A stretch of DNA of 64,000 nucleotides from contig CAJTWF010000006.1 in the NCBI GenBank assembly GCA_910579965.1, positions 1 through 64,000 of the forward strand. The letters are read 5' to 3'. The notes under the pieces were generated by a model. It was not told the DNA's origin. It saw nothing but the letters and a program-made list of their open reading frames with translations, and ran no database searches. This document shows, one piece after another, positions 16,908-25,986 of the stretch. A program made the position numbers and the translations under genes. Positions within the stretch are counted from its first letter, which is position 1; every line of letters starts with the position of its first letter. Origin of the DNA: an uncultured Oscillospiraceae bacterium. GTDB lineage: Bacteria > Bacillota > Clostridia > Oscillospirales > Oscillospiraceae.

Positions 16908-17597
16908 TTGAAAGTAAACGACAGACACGTATCTTTCTACTACGAAAACGACAACGACTACGGAACGATCCAGGTGGAGCCGGCCAAGACCGCGCTGCTG
17001 GTCATCGACATGCAGCACGTGTTCATCACGCGCCCCAAGCTGGAAAACCCCACGGAGGTGGAGAAGGCCAATGCCGCGCGCTGGGAGCAGTTCTATCAGG
17101 CCATCGACACCACGGTTGTCCCCAACAACAAGCGCCTGCTGGACTACTTTCGTGCCCACAACATGGAGGTGGTCTTCGCCAAGATCCAGTGCCAGAAGAA
17201 GTCCGGCAGCGACCGCTCCTTGGACCAGAAGGCCACCGGCTACAACGAGCTGCTGCTCCCGCCCGGCGACCCGCTGGCGGAGATCGTTCCGGAGCTGGCC
17301 CCGCTGGAGGACGAGATCGTGGTCAGCAAGACCACCGACAGCGCCCTGACGGGGACAAACCTGCGGTTGCTGCTGCACAACATGGGCATTGACACTGTGG
17401 TGGTCACCGGCGTGCTCACGGACCAGTGCGTGTCCGGCACCGTGCGCAGTCTGGCCGACGAAAGCTTCAAGGTGTGGCTGATCGAGGACGCCTGCCGCGC
17501 CTCCACGGAGCAGATCCAGCAAAACGAGTTGGAGATCCTCAACAATATCTACTGCCATGTGGTCACCACGGACGAGCTGCTTGCGGCTCTGGGTTGA
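16908..17597 (+). CDS. Isochorismatase-family cysteine hydrolase
   Basis: A 229-residue protein. The TTG at 16908 is taken as start because AAGGAGGG lies 7 bases upstream; an in-frame ATG at 16854 lies inside the leader terminator and has no ribosome site. The fold is the isochorismatase/amidase type: catalytic Asp in LLVIDMQHVF (D34), a conserved Lys in AKIQCQKK, and the nucleophilic Cys in TGVLTDQCVSGT preceded by the usual strand. Relatives hydrolyse amide or carbamoyl bonds (nicotinamide, N-carbamoylsarcosine, ureidoacrylate). The substrate is unknown here. As first gene after an ANTAR-type leader it should be co-regulated with ethanolamine use. Confidence 0.85.
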   Translation: MKVNDRHVSFYYENDNDYGTIQVEPAKTALLVIDMQHVFITRPKLENPTEVEKANAARWEQFYQAIDTTVVPNNKRLLDYFRAHNMEVVFAKIQCQKKSGSDRSLDQKATGYNELLLPPGDPLAEIVPELAPLEDEIVVSKTTDSALTGTNLRLLLHNMGIDTVVVTGVLTDQCVSGTVRSLADESFKVWLIEDACRASTEQIQQNELEILNNIYCHVVTTDELLAALG

Positions 17598-17618
17598 CAG
17601 AAAGGGTTGGTAACAGAA

Positions 17619-19088
17619 GTGGATTACAGCAAATTATTCGACTTTTTGCCCGCCGAGATGGAGTACTGGGGTATTCCCGGCTTCAGCTATGGCGTGATGA
17701 AGGACGGCAAGGTGCTCACCAAGGGCGGCTGCGGCTACCGCGACGTGGAGAAGAAGCTGCCCGCGGACGAGAACACCCTCTATGGCATCGCCTCCTGCTC
17801 CAAGTCCTTCAACTCCTGCCTCATCGCCATGCTGGTGGACGACGGCATCCTGGACTACGACAGGCCCATCCGTGAGTTCATCCCGGAGTTCGCCATGTAC
17901 GACGAGTTCGCCACCCGGGATTGTACGCTGCGGGACATGCTGACCCACCGCACTGGCCTGGCCCCCCACGAGGCCATGTGGCCGGATCCCGGCATCACCA
18001 AGCGGGACCTGCTCATGCGCCTACGCTACCTCAAGCCCAACGCCCCCTTCCGCACGGTGACCCAGTACAACAACACCATTTACTCCGCCATTGGATCCAT
18101 CGCGGAGGTGGTCACCGGCGAGAGCTGGGAGAGCCTCATCGAAAACCGGATCTTCAAGCCTCTGGGCATGGATGCCAGCATGCTCTCCGCCCGCAAGATG
18201 TATGAGCAGCCCAACCACGCCCAGGGCTACTGGAACTGGGAGGACGGCAGGGGCGCTGTGCCCGTAGAGCCCTGGGAGATGGACGTGGCGGGGGGAGCCT
18301 GCGGCGTGGTCTCCAATGTGGAGGACATGTTCAAGTGGCTCACCCTCCATCTCAACGAGGGCGTATACCAGGGCAAGCGGTTGGTGTCGGAGAAGAACAT
18401 GCGGGAGATGCACCACATGCAGGCCCCCATGCACATGTTCCCCTGGCGCTTCCCGGAGGTGGACACCGACGGTAGCTACGGCATGGCCTGGTTCATCCAG
18501 CACTACCGGGGCCGCAAGTTCGTCTGGCACACCGGCGAGATCGAGGGATTCTGCACCCTGGAGGGCTTCCTGCCGGACGAGAACATAGTCATCATGCTGG
18601 CCATGAACGTCCACAAGCCCCTGAACATGCCCATTCTCATGACCAGCTGCTACACCGTTTTCGATCGGCTGCTGGGCGATCCCGCCGTGGACTGGGGGGA
18701 GAGGCTGCACCAGTGGAACGGCAAGTACGACGCCTTCTACTACCACTGGGACGTGGACCTCTTCAAGGACAAGCCCGCGCCTGTGGCGGGCGCGGGGACC
18801 ACTCATCCCCTCTCCGCCTACACCGGCGCGTTCCACCACCCCGGCTACGGCACCTACCACGTGGAGGAGAAGGACGGCGAGCTGGTGTTGCGCTTCAAGG
18901 ACATGCCGGTGCGCATGGAGCACTGGCACTACGACGTGTTCAAGGCCCATCGGATCAAGGAGGACACCACCGTGCTCACCGCCCCCATTTCCTACTACAT
19001 GGACCCCTTTACCGGCGATATCGCGGGCTTTACCCTACAGATTGAGCCGACGGTGGAGCCGGCTGTCTTCAAGCGTGTGGAGGAATAG
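17619..19088 (+). CDS. Serine hydrolase of the beta-lactamase/esterase (class C) family
   Basis: About 489 residues. The GTG at 17619 is preferred, with AAAGGGTTGG upstream; a TTG at 17607 is the alternative. The PBP/class C fold is seen from the active-site SCSK (S-x-x-K) near residue 66, a tyrosine motif QYNN (Y-x-N) near residue 150 and an HTG motif (WHTGEIEGF) near residue 305. The C-terminal ~100 residues look like the small beta domain (DUF3471-like) attached to such esterases. There is no signal peptide, so it is likely cytoplasmic and acts on an ester, amide or D-amino-acid peptide. It lies 21 bases after the cysteine hydrolase and before a permease in one operon. Confidence 0.82.
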   Translation: MDYSKLFDFLPAEMEYWGIPGFSYGVMKDGKVLTKGGCGYRDVEKKLPADENTLYGIASCSKSFNSCLIAMLVDDGILDYDRPIREFIPEFAMYDEFATRDCTLRDMLTHRTGLAPHEAMWPDPGITKRDLLMRLRYLKPNAPFRTVTQYNNTIYSAIGSIAEVVTGESWESLIENRIFKPLGMDASMLSARKMYEQPNHAQGYWNWEDGRGAVPVEPWEMDVAGGACGVVSNVEDMFKWLTLHLNEGVYQGKRLVSEKNMREMHHMQAPMHMFPWRFPEVDTDGSYGMAWFIQHYRGRKFVWHTGEIEGFCTLEGFLPDENIVIMLAMNVHKPLNMPILMTSCYTVFDRLLGDPAVDWGERLHQWNGKYDAFYYHWDVDLFKDKPAPVAGAGTTHPLSAYTGAFHHPGYGTYHVEEKDGELVLRFKDMPVRMEHWHYDVFKAHRIKEDTTVLTAPISYYMDPFTGDIAGFTLQIEPTVEPAVFKRVEE

Positions 19089-19121
19089 TACAATTTCTCA
19101 TCAGGAAGGAGATATAAGAGA

Positions 19122-20501
19122 ATGAATAAGCAAAACGAAGGAAACCACCTGAAAAAAAGTCTGGGCATGATGACCCTGATTGCCATCGCGGCCGGTTCCG
19201 TCATCGGCGGCTGGCTGGCGGAGAGCCCCTACTGGTACTCCCTGACCGGTCCGGGCGCGGCGTTTATCTTCCTGGGGCTGGCGGTGCTTCTGGTGCCGGT
19301 GGGCCTGGCGTTCGCGGAGATGGTGGCCATGCTGCCCTTCTCCTCCTCCGTGGCGGTCTGGACGGCAAACGCCACCAACCACCGCCTGGGCTGGTGCATG
19401 CAGTGGCTTATGTTCCTCATCCAGATCGTGGAGCCGCCCATCTGCGCTTTCATCCTCACCACGGCTCTGGGCTTCTTCATTGACTTCACCACCACCCAGA
19501 CCATGCTGGTGGCCATCGCCATGTGCGTGATCTGGTACATCGTCTCCAACTTCAACATCTCCATCTCCGGCACCCTCAGCAACATCTTCTTCTACGCTAT
19601 GGTGGGCATCTCCGTCTGCATCACGATCCTCTTCTTCACCAGCGGCAAGTGGAGCGTGGACAACCTGCTGGGCCATGGCGGCTGGTTCCCCAACGGCGGA
19701 TACGGCATCTTCCTGGCCTCCGGCGTTTTGACCATCAAGTACATCGGCTTTGAGATGACCCCCACGATGATCGAGGAGACCACCTTCCCGGTGAAGAACA
19801 TGTGGAAGGTCATCCTGGCGGCCCTGTTCATTCCTTCCATTCTCTACGCCATCGTGGTCATCGCCATCGGCGGCATGGCTCCCTGGAGCGAGCTTGCGGA
19901 GATGTCCATGCCCGAGCCGGAGCTGATCCGCTCCCTGGGCCTGCCCATGATCTTCGCCTGGGGTGCGCTGATCGCCGGTTCTCTCCACGGCTTCACCACC
20001 TTCATGGGCTTCTGGACCTCCTCCGCCCGTGTGCTCTACGGCTCCGCCCAGCTGAACATGCTGCCCCCCGCCTTCAAGAAGCTGAACAAGCACGGCCAGC
20101 CCTACATCGCCAACATCGTGGTGCTGATCTTCACCGTCTTTTTCTGCATCTTCTCTGCCAGCAACTGGGTGCAGTATATCTACGCGGTGTCCTGCATCGC
20201 GGCGGGCCTCGTTTACTTCATGGTCTGCTTTGACGCCCTCCGGCTGCGCAAGCTTCATCCTGAGTGGCCCCGCCCCTACAAGGCTCCTCTGGGGAACGGC
20301 TTTCTGATCCTGGGCATGGCTGTGTCCGTGTGGGTCGTCATCGCGTCCTCTCTGTCCCTGGACTTCACCGGCTGGATGTCCCTGGTGGCCTACATGGTCG
20401 TAGGTGTTGTGGTGCTGGTGCTCATGGAGCGCTACCGCAAGGACAACCCCGGCAAGCTGGATCCCATCGTCCTGACGCCGGACAACATCGGCGAGACCTG
20501 A
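19122..20501 (+). CDS. APC-superfamily amino acid/amine permease
   Basis: A 459-residue integral membrane protein with about 12 hydrophobic segments. The first carries the APC hallmark GxG-like unwound helix (IAAGSVIGGWLAE). A Phe/Glu-containing segment (KYIGFEMTPTMIEET) corresponds to the conserved TM6 region. Its ribosome site AAGGAG lies 11 bases upstream. APC members carry amino acids, polyamines and, in the Eat group, ethanolamine. There is no EutH-type permease in the window, and this gene shares the ANTAR-controlled operon. It is therefore a candidate importer of ethanolamine or of a conjugate cleaved by the two hydrolases. That role is inference. Confidence 0.85.
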   Translation: MNKQNEGNHLKKSLGMMTLIAIAAGSVIGGWLAESPYWYSLTGPGAAFIFLGLAVLLVPVGLAFAEMVAMLPFSSSVAVWTANATNHRLGWCMQWLMFLIQIVEPPICAFILTTALGFFIDFTTTQTMLVAIAMCVIWYIVSNFNISISGTLSNIFFYAMVGISVCITILFFTSGKWSVDNLLGHGGWFPNGGYGIFLASGVLTIKYIGFEMTPTMIEETTFPVKNMWKVILAALFIPSILYAIVVIAIGGMAPWSELAEMSMPEPELIRSLGLPMIFAWGALIAGSLHGFTTFMGFWTSSARVLYGSAQLNMLPPAFKKLNKHGQPYIANIVVLIFTVFFCIFSASNWVQYIYAVSCIAAGLVYFMVCFDALRLRKLHPEWPRPYKAPLGNGFLILGMAVSVWVVIASSLSLDFTGWMSLVAYMVVGVVVLVLMERYRKDNPGKLDPIVLTPDNIGET

Positions 20502-20537
20502 TAAATCGATAACCCTCTCTCTTTCCCGCATATACCC

Positions 20538-20571
20538 GAGGCCAAGACCGCCATCCGGCGGCCTTGGCCTC
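20538..20571. terminator. Hairpin between convergent genes
   Basis: GAGGCCAAG-x-CCGCC pairs with GGCGG-x-CTTGGCCTC around ATCC. The downstream T-run is weak (CACCTTATC), so this is a probable rather than certain terminator, for the permease operon and perhaps the facing M42 gene. Confidence 0.6.
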
Positions 20572-20624
20572 ACCTTATCTCCATCAAAGTATTTCGTTTT
20601 CTTTGCGGTCTGTCCCAGACGGCG

Positions 20625-21716
20625 CTAGGCAAACCGGCCCTGCCGGAAGTCCGGGCCGATCCGGCGGACCACGCCGGACACCAGGACCGCCTGCCGGGCG
20701 ATATCCCGCAGGTCGGCCACCTCCCTGGCGGAGTGGGCGTAGCGGACCGGGCTGCCGATCTCAATCACCGCCGGGCCATCGTTCTCCAGCATGGCGTAGG
20801 CGTTGTCACCCAGTCCGCCCACGCACACATACCGCTGCATCCCGGTATCGGCCTCCCTGGCCGCCTCTTCCGTCAGGCGGAGCAGGCCGTCGTGGGCGAT
20901 GCACCCGGCGAAGCCGGCGAAATTGAAGCAGGAAACCATGGGGCCCTGGCCCACCGCGCCGTCAAAGCGCCCCTCCACGTCCGGGGTGTCCCCCGCCAGC
21001 AGCATGTCCATATTGATGACCGCTACCGGGTCATACCGCCGGACCGGGATGGTGGTGGCCCGCTGGTTGTACTCCTCCCAGACATTCCCCACCAGATAGA
21101 CGTCCCGCTCCGGCCGCTCCTCCCGGAGGAGTCTGGCACAGTCAATCAGGGCCGCCACGCTGCCGCAGTTGTCCAGGGCCGTGCCGCACACCCGGGTGTC
21201 CGTCAGGCAGGAGAACGCCGGCGTGTAGACCGCCGGGGAGCCCACCTCCACCCCCAGCTCCCGGACCTGCTGCGCACAGTCCGCGCCGATATCGATCATG
21301 CAGTCCGCCAGCTTCGGGGCACGGGCCGCGTCCTCCACCGTCATCAGGTGGGCGCATTTCGTGCCCACCACTGCCTCCACCCATCCGGAGCGGTCCTTTT
21401 TCCGTACGGACAGCGTGAGGCCCGGCAGGACCTTCTCGTTGGGGGTGCCGATATTGCACAGCTTTAGATACCCCTTCTCCATGATGTGGGAGACGATGAA
21501 CCCCACCCGGTCTAGATGGGCGTTGACCATCACGGGCCGCAGGGAGGGGTCTCTCCCGGAAATTTTCCCAACCACGTTGCCCACCGGGTCCATCTCCACG
21601 GTTTCGCAGTGGGGCTGTAGATAGGCTGCGGTCTTCCTCACGATCTCCAGCTCAAAGCCTGATGGCGCGGGGGTGAGGCAGAGATCCCGCAGGATATCGC
21701 GCAGATGCTTGTACAT
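20625..21716 (-). CDS. M42-family metallopeptidase
   Basis: A 363-residue cytoplasmic protein with an AGGAGGAGC ribosome site. Metal-binding and catalytic signatures of the M42 (glutamyl/leucyl aminopeptidase-like) family are in order: His in VNAHLDRVGF with its catalytic Asp, a bridging Asp in GTALDNCGS, the Glu pair in WEEYNQR, Asp in VINMDM and the final His in RYAHS. The family forms large cobalt- or zinc-dependent assemblies that trim peptides from the N-terminus. A LysR-type palindrome (21795-21811) lies 79 bases upstream of its start, matching the site in front of the M20 gene, which suggests joint control. Confidence 0.88.
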   Translation of the reverse strand: MYKHLRDILRDLCLTPAPSGFELEIVRKTAAYLQPHCETVEMDPVGNVVGKISGRDPSLRPVMVNAHLDRVGFIVSHIMEKGYLKLCNIGTPNEKVLPGLTLSVRKKDRSGWVEAVVGTKCAHLMTVEDAARAPKLADCMIDIGADCAQQVRELGVEVGSPAVYTPAFSCLTDTRVCGTALDNCGSVAALIDCARLLREERPERDVYLVGNVWEEYNQRATTIPVRRYDPVAVINMDMLLAGDTPDVEGRFDGAVGQGPMVSCFNFAGFAGCIAHDGLLRLTEEAAREADTGMQRYVCVGGLGDNAYAMLENDGPAVIEIGSPVRYAHSAREVADLRDIARQAVLVSGVVRRIGPDFRQGRFA

Positions 21717-21794
21717 GGCTGCTCCTCCTGTTCCGCGGAGCGTCGGCGCTCCGCCCAGATACCCTTACTATACCATGGACCGGGGCGGACGGCT

Positions 21795-21811
21795 TATATG
21801 AACTCCATATA
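21795..21811. promoter_or_regulatory. LysR-type operator, copy 1
   Basis: TATATG-AACTC-CATATA, a palindrome containing T-N11-A. The same ATATG-N5-CATAT layout is found at 22846-22862. It lies between the end of the LysR gene and the start of the M42 gene. Confidence 0.55.
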
Positions 21812-21838
21812 GGCGTATATTTTCCCGATATGAGGAGG

Positions 21839-22759
21839 TTATTCCGACGCCTGGCTGAGGTAGGCGATCAGATCCAGAAGCTTTTGGGTCAGGGGGGTGG
21901 AGCTCTTGTAGATAATGGCCTCCTGGCCCTCCATGTCGTACCCCTTGCAGGGCTTCTCAATCAGGCCGTTGATCTCCAGGCTCTCGGGCATGGTGGAGAT
22001 GGTCCAGCTGTAGGCGCCGTGGAGATTCCGGATGCAGTCCATCAGCGTGCCGCGGTCATAGACGAAGAGCACCTTCTCCGCCCCTGGCTCCAGGGCGCCG
22101 GAGGAGTAGGCGTCGGAGTACATATACCAGGGGATCTCGAAGTCGCCGTGGATTACCTCCGTATAGGGCTTGAGCATGTCCAGCGTCAGCTCGTCCTCCC
22201 TGGACAGAGGGTGGTCCCTGGACATGAGCACGGTGTACCGGCTGGAGGGCACGGGCTGCACGAGGCACTGGTTGGCTTTGGCCTGATAGCAGAAGTAGTC
22301 GAAGCTGGAGGTATTCGCCCGCAGGATACCGATGGTGGCGCGGCCCGTGTTCACGTCATCGATGACCTCCTCGTTGGTGGCCTCCCGGAAGTGGATGCGG
22401 AAGAAGAGGTCCTGGCTGTTGAGGTGGTTGATATAGCGGATCAGGCGGTCACAGATGATGGAGGAGCGCATGGTGGTGATGGAGGCCTTGACAAAGGAGG
22501 CGGACTGCTCCACATAGATCCGGTCCAGGGCGCGAAACTGGTTGACAATGTCGTTGGCGTGGCGGAGGAACTCCTCCCCCTCCTTGGTGGTCTCGATGCC
22601 CCGGTTGGTGCGTTTGAAAATGACGGTGTGGGTCTCGCGCTCCAGCTCCTTGATGGCGTTGCTTAAATTGGGCTGCGCCATGAACAGACGCTGGGCGGCC
22701 TTTGAGATCGAGCCGCAGTTACGAACCTCCAGAGCGTATGTCAGATGCTGAATATCCAC
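21839..22759 (-). CDS. LysR-type transcriptional regulator
   Basis: A 306-residue protein starting with GTG at 22759 behind GGGGGTGAA. The N-terminal winged helix-turn-helix is typical (RNCGSISKAAQRLFMAQPNL, then the AIKELE helix), and the rest is a periplasmic-binding-like effector domain. It is transcribed divergently from the M20 amidohydrolase and lies just upstream of the M42 peptidase on the same strand, so it probably controls both. The effector may be an amino acid or peptide product, but that is a guess from context. Confidence 0.92.
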   Translation of the reverse strand: MDIQHLTYALEVRNCGSISKAAQRLFMAQPNLSNAIKELERETHTVIFKRTNRGIETTKEGEEFLRHANDIVNQFRALDRIYVEQSASFVKASITTMRSSIICDRLIRYINHLNSQDLFFRIHFREATNEEVIDDVNTGRATIGILRANTSSFDYFCYQAKANQCLVQPVPSSRYTVLMSRDHPLSREDELTLDMLKPYTEVIHGDFEIPWYMYSDAYSSGALEPGAEKVLFVYDRGTLMDCIRNLHGAYSWTISTMPESLEINGLIEKPCKGYDMEGQEAIIYKSSTPLTQKLLDLIAYLSQASE

Positions 22760-22845
22760 GGCTTCACCCCCTGTGTCTTGAATTTTGCTGGTATAAAACT
22801 TGGAAAACCCGGACCGCTCCCGGATATTTTGATCTCTTTTTTCTA

Positions 22846-22862
22846 CATATGGATTTCATATG
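22846..22862. promoter_or_regulatory. LysR-type operator, copy 2
   Basis: CATATG-GATTT-CATATG, a perfect 17-base palindrome with T-N11-A inside. It sits 22 bases upstream of the -35 box of the M20 promoter and 87 bases from the lysR start, the usual place for a LysR site. Confidence 0.65.
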
Positions 22863-22883
22863 TTCCCCATATAGATTATATAT

Positions 22884-22912
22884 TTGTCCGGATGGTTTGT
22901 AAAGTATATAAT
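22884..22912 (+). promoter_or_regulatory. Promoter of the M20 gene
   Basis: TTGTCC (22884-22889), 17 bases, TATAAT (22907-22912). The imperfect -35 box is consistent with an activator-dependent promoter. Confidence 0.65.
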
Positions 22913-22963
22913 ACATATACCAGAAAAAAACAGGGCACACATTGGGAAGGAGCACATCTGCCT

Positions 22964-24148
22964 ATGGACACGAAAGTTTCTGCCGAAGCACTGAGGGAGT
23001 ATCTGATCTCCTGCCGGCGGACCCTGCATCAAATGCCGGAACTGCACTTCGAACTGCCCCAAACCACGGCTTTTGTCGCCTCGCAGCTACAGGAGCTTTC
23101 GATCCCTTACCAGATCGTGGAGAACGGTGGCATTGTCGCCCGCATACGCGGGAAGGAGGGGAAAAACGCCTTCCTCCTCCGGGCCGACATGGACGCCCTG
23201 CCGCTGCTGGAGCAGAGCGGGGAGAGCTTCGCCTCCACCAACGGCAGGATGCACGCCTGCGGCCACGACATCCATACCGCCATGCTCCTGGGGGCGGCCC
23301 GGCTGCTCAAGGAGCGGGAGGAGAGCCTGCCGGGCACGGTCCTTCTGGTCTTCCAGAGCAACGAGGAGGGCATCGCCGGCATGCAGGTGTTGCTGGACCA
23401 CGGCCTTCTGGACAAGGACCATGTGGGCGCGGCCCTGGCACTCCACGTCCTCCCCGGTCACGGCATGGACGCGGGCACCTACAGCTGCCTGCCCGGCCCG
23501 GCCAACGCCTCGGTGGACGAGTACCGCATTGAGATCCGGGGGAAGGGCACCCACGGCGCTATGCCCTACAAGGGGGTGGATCCCATCAACGTGGGCATCC
23601 ACATCTGCAACGCCCTGGCCGCCATGATGACCAAGGAGGTGGACGGCCGGCAGGTCACCGTCCTCTCCAACGGGTACTTCAACAGCGGCTCCCCCCTGGC
23701 CTATAACATCATCCCCAACACGGCCCTGGTGGGCGGCGGGCTGCGCACCCTGGACAACCAGGTGGCCGAGTACGTCAAGGCCCGAATGCGCAACGTGGCC
23801 CAGGCCATCTCCTCCGCCTTCCTGGCGGAGTGCAGCGTCACCTTCCCCACCCACGCGCCGGCCTGCGTCAACGACGGGGCGCTGGCCGCCCTGGTGGACC
23901 GCTGCGCGTCGGAGCTGGGCATGGTCAACCAGAAAAATCCGCCCCAGCTGGCCTCCGACGACTTCTCCCACCTGTCCGTCAGGATCCCCAGCTGCTATAT
24001 TTGGCTGGGGGCCGGAGGTCCGGAGGAGATCTACGACGGCGGGGTCCTCCACGACCCCCGGGTCCGCTTCAACGAGGACGCGATGCCCTTCGGCGTGGCC
24101 CTGATGGCCAGCGCGGCCCTCCGGTGGCTGGAGGAGCACCGCCAGTAG
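22964..24148 (+). CDS. M20-family amidohydrolase
   Basis: A 394-residue protein. The ATG at 22964 has GGAAGGAG 11 bases upstream; the frame is open further left but only through the promoter. M20D signatures: LLRADMDALP, the metal-binding Cys and His in MHACGHDIHTA, the Glu pair in FQSNEEG, a lid-domain His in KGTHGAMPY and a late His in GVLHDPR. Relatives remove acyl groups from amino acids (hippurate, IAA-amino acids, N-acetyl-diaminopimelate) or cleave aminobenzoyl-glutamate. There is no signal peptide, so it is cytoplasmic. It lies directly before an oligopeptide ABC importer, so it likely cleaves an imported amide or dipeptide. Confidence 0.88.
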   Translation: MDTKVSAEALREYLISCRRTLHQMPELHFELPQTTAFVASQLQELSIPYQIVENGGIVARIRGKEGKNAFLLRADMDALPLLEQSGESFASTNGRMHACGHDIHTAMLLGAARLLKEREESLPGTVLLVFQSNEEGIAGMQVLLDHGLLDKDHVGAALALHVLPGHGMDAGTYSCLPGPANASVDEYRIEIRGKGTHGAMPYKGVDPINVGIHICNALAAMMTKEVDGRQVTVLSNGYFNSGSPLAYNIIPNTALVGGGLRTLDNQVAEYVKARMRNVAQAISSAFLAECSVTFPTHAPACVNDGALAALVDRCASELGMVNQKNPPQLASDDFSHLSVRIPSCYIWLGAGGPEEIYDGGVLHDPRVRFNEDAMPFGVALMASAALRWLEEHRQ

Positions 24149-24178
24149 CCCGTCCCAAGCGCCTCACTCCGGTTGCAC

Positions 24179-24199
24179 GCTCATATTTGGCGTATGAGC
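24179..24199. promoter_or_regulatory. Inverted repeat before the ABC operon
   Basis: GCTCATA-TTTGGCG-TATGAGC, perfect 7-base arms, 34 bases before the binding-protein start. It has no T-run, so an operator or an RNA processing hairpin is more likely than a terminator. Confidence 0.45.
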
Positions 24200-24232
24200 T
24201 GGTTAACATATTATCTTAAGGAGGATTCTACA

Positions 24233-25861
24233 ATGAAGACCAGAAAGAAGTTGATCGCGCTTGGACTGATGCTGTGTATGCTCCTGTCCTGTGCGGCCTG
24301 CGGCGGTCCCTCGGACAGCCGGCAGGACAGCCCGCAGAACAGTCAGCCGAACACCTCGCAGAATACCCAGACCCCCGCCCCCAAAGACGACGCTCCCTCT
24401 GGCAATACCGGCGATCTCAGCCGCATTGTCGTCATTGCCCAGTCCCTGGACATCACCTCTCTGGATCCTCACGGCCACAACGACGTGCAGTCCGGCGACG
24501 TGACCCGCATGCTCTATGACAACTTAGTCCGGCTGGATACCAACAACGAGTTCGTACCCATGCTGGCCGAGAGCTGGACGTACCTGGACGCCAACACGGT
24601 AGAGATCAAGCTCAAGCCCAACGTCCCCTTCCACGACGGGCATGTCCTCAATGCGGAGGATGTGAAGTTCAGTCTGGAGCGGGAGATGCAGTCCGGCTTC
24701 AGCTCCCACCTGCTGACCATGATTACGAACATTGAGGTCGTGGACGATCTAACCCTGAAGCTGACCGTGACCGACGACTCCGCCGCCCTCATGTCCTCCC
24801 TGTCCCACCTCTGCTCGGCCATCGTGCCCAAGGAGTACACGGAGAAGCTGGAGGCGGAGGGGAAGACCCTCAGCGAATTCCCCTGTGGGACAGGCCCCTA
24901 CTACTACGACTACTGGAGAGTGGGCAGCGAATGCCAGATCCTGCGCTTTGCCGACTACTATGACGAGGACTACAAGGCCAAGAACGAGGGCCTGCTCTTC
25001 AAATATATCGCCGAGGCCAACAGCCGCGTCATTGCCCTGGAGACCGGCGAGGTGGACATTGTCCTTCAGGTCCCCAGTACCTCCGTCAGCAGCCTGGAGG
25101 CCAACAGCGACATCAAGCTCCTGCGCTACGATTCCACGGACCTCCACTATATTTCCCCCAACTGCTCCAAGGCTCCCTTTGACAACGAGCTGCTGCGCCA
25201 GGCGGTGGCCCACTGCATCGACCGGGACGCCATCATCCAGGTCCAGTGCAGCGGCAACGCCAAGCCCAACTACGCCACCATCGGCCTGGCGGCGATCGGC
25301 TACTCCGATCCCGCTGTGAAGTACGAATACAGCATTGAGAAGGCCAAGGAGAAACTGGCCGAGGCCGGGTATTCCGACGGCTTTACCTTCACCCTCTCCG
25401 TTCTGGGCGAGAACAACAGCAGGGCCGCCCAGGTGGTCCAGGCATCCTGCGCCCAGGCGGGCATCACGGTCAACATCGAGATCCTGGAGAACAGCGCCAT
25501 GGTGGCCAAATGCGGCGGCGCGGAGTCCGAGGCCGGCCTGGGCTGGTGGGTGGCCAACGCGGAGCCCGACAACACCTACAGCCCCTGGTTCTCCCGCAGC
25601 CTCATCGGCGCGGGCGGCTATAACTGGTCCTCCTACGACAGCGACGAGATCGAGACGCTGATGGCCCAGGCCCTGCGGGTGTCCGACCCCGCCGAGCGCC
25701 AGGCCTTCTACAGCCAGATCAACGACTTCGTCTCCGAGCACGCCATTGTCTGGCCCCTCTACTCCGAGGACGGCATGGTGGCCACCCGGGCCAACGTGGA
25801 CGGCATCGTCCTCTACTCCATCGTGGCCCACCTGTACCAGGGGATTACCATCGCCGAGTAA
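24233..25861 (+). CDS. Oligopeptide ABC transporter, solute-binding lipoprotein
   Basis: A 542-residue family 5 binding protein with an AAGGAGG site. The signal sequence ends in a cysteine-rich lipobox region (LLSCAACGG), so it should be lipid-anchored outside the membrane. A Ser/Gln/Asn/Pro-rich linker follows, then SBP_bac_5 features such as TSLDPHGHND, MLYDNLVRLD, LKPNVPFHDGHVLNAEDVKF-type strands and GTGPYYYDYW. It captures di/oligopeptides or related compounds for the permease encoded downstream. A stable hairpin at 25885-25922 separates it from the permease genes, as often seen when the binding protein is made in excess. Confidence 0.92.
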   Translation: MKTRKKLIALGLMLCMLLSCAACGGPSDSRQDSPQNSQPNTSQNTQTPAPKDDAPSGNTGDLSRIVVIAQSLDITSLDPHGHNDVQSGDVTRMLYDNLVRLDTNNEFVPMLAESWTYLDANTVEIKLKPNVPFHDGHVLNAEDVKFSLEREMQSGFSSHLLTMITNIEVVDDLTLKLTVTDDSAALMSSLSHLCSAIVPKEYTEKLEAEGKTLSEFPCGTGPYYYDYWRVGSECQILRFADYYDEDYKAKNEGLLFKYIAEANSRVIALETGEVDIVLQVPSTSVSSLEANSDIKLLRYDSTDLHYISPNCSKAPFDNELLRQAVAHCIDRDAIIQVQCSGNAKPNYATIGLAAIGYSDPAVKYEYSIEKAKEKLAEAGYSDGFTFTLSVLGENNSRAAQVVQASCAQAGITVNIEILENSAMVAKCGGAESEAGLGWWVANAEPDNTYSPWFSRSLIGAGGYNWSSYDSDEIETLMAQALRVSDPAERQAFYSQINDFVSEHAIVWPLYSEDGMVATRANVDGIVLYSIVAHLYQGITIAE

Positions 25862-25884
25862 GTGCCGGAAGGCGCGCAATCCCT

Positions 25885-25922
25885 GGGCGCGTATTCTGCC
25901 TGTACGAGGGGAATACGCGCCC
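25885..25922 (+). terminator. Intercistronic hairpin after the binding-protein gene
   Basis: GGGCGCGTATTC and its exact complement form a 12-bp stem with a 14-base loop. No T-run follows, so it probably stabilises the upstream mRNA or partly attenuates, rather than ending transcription. Confidence 0.6.
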
Positions 25923-25986
25923 GTACATATGAACCCGGCGCGGCATCCGCCCGTGCCGGCCGCGAGAGAAAGCTGGTGACTCGTCT

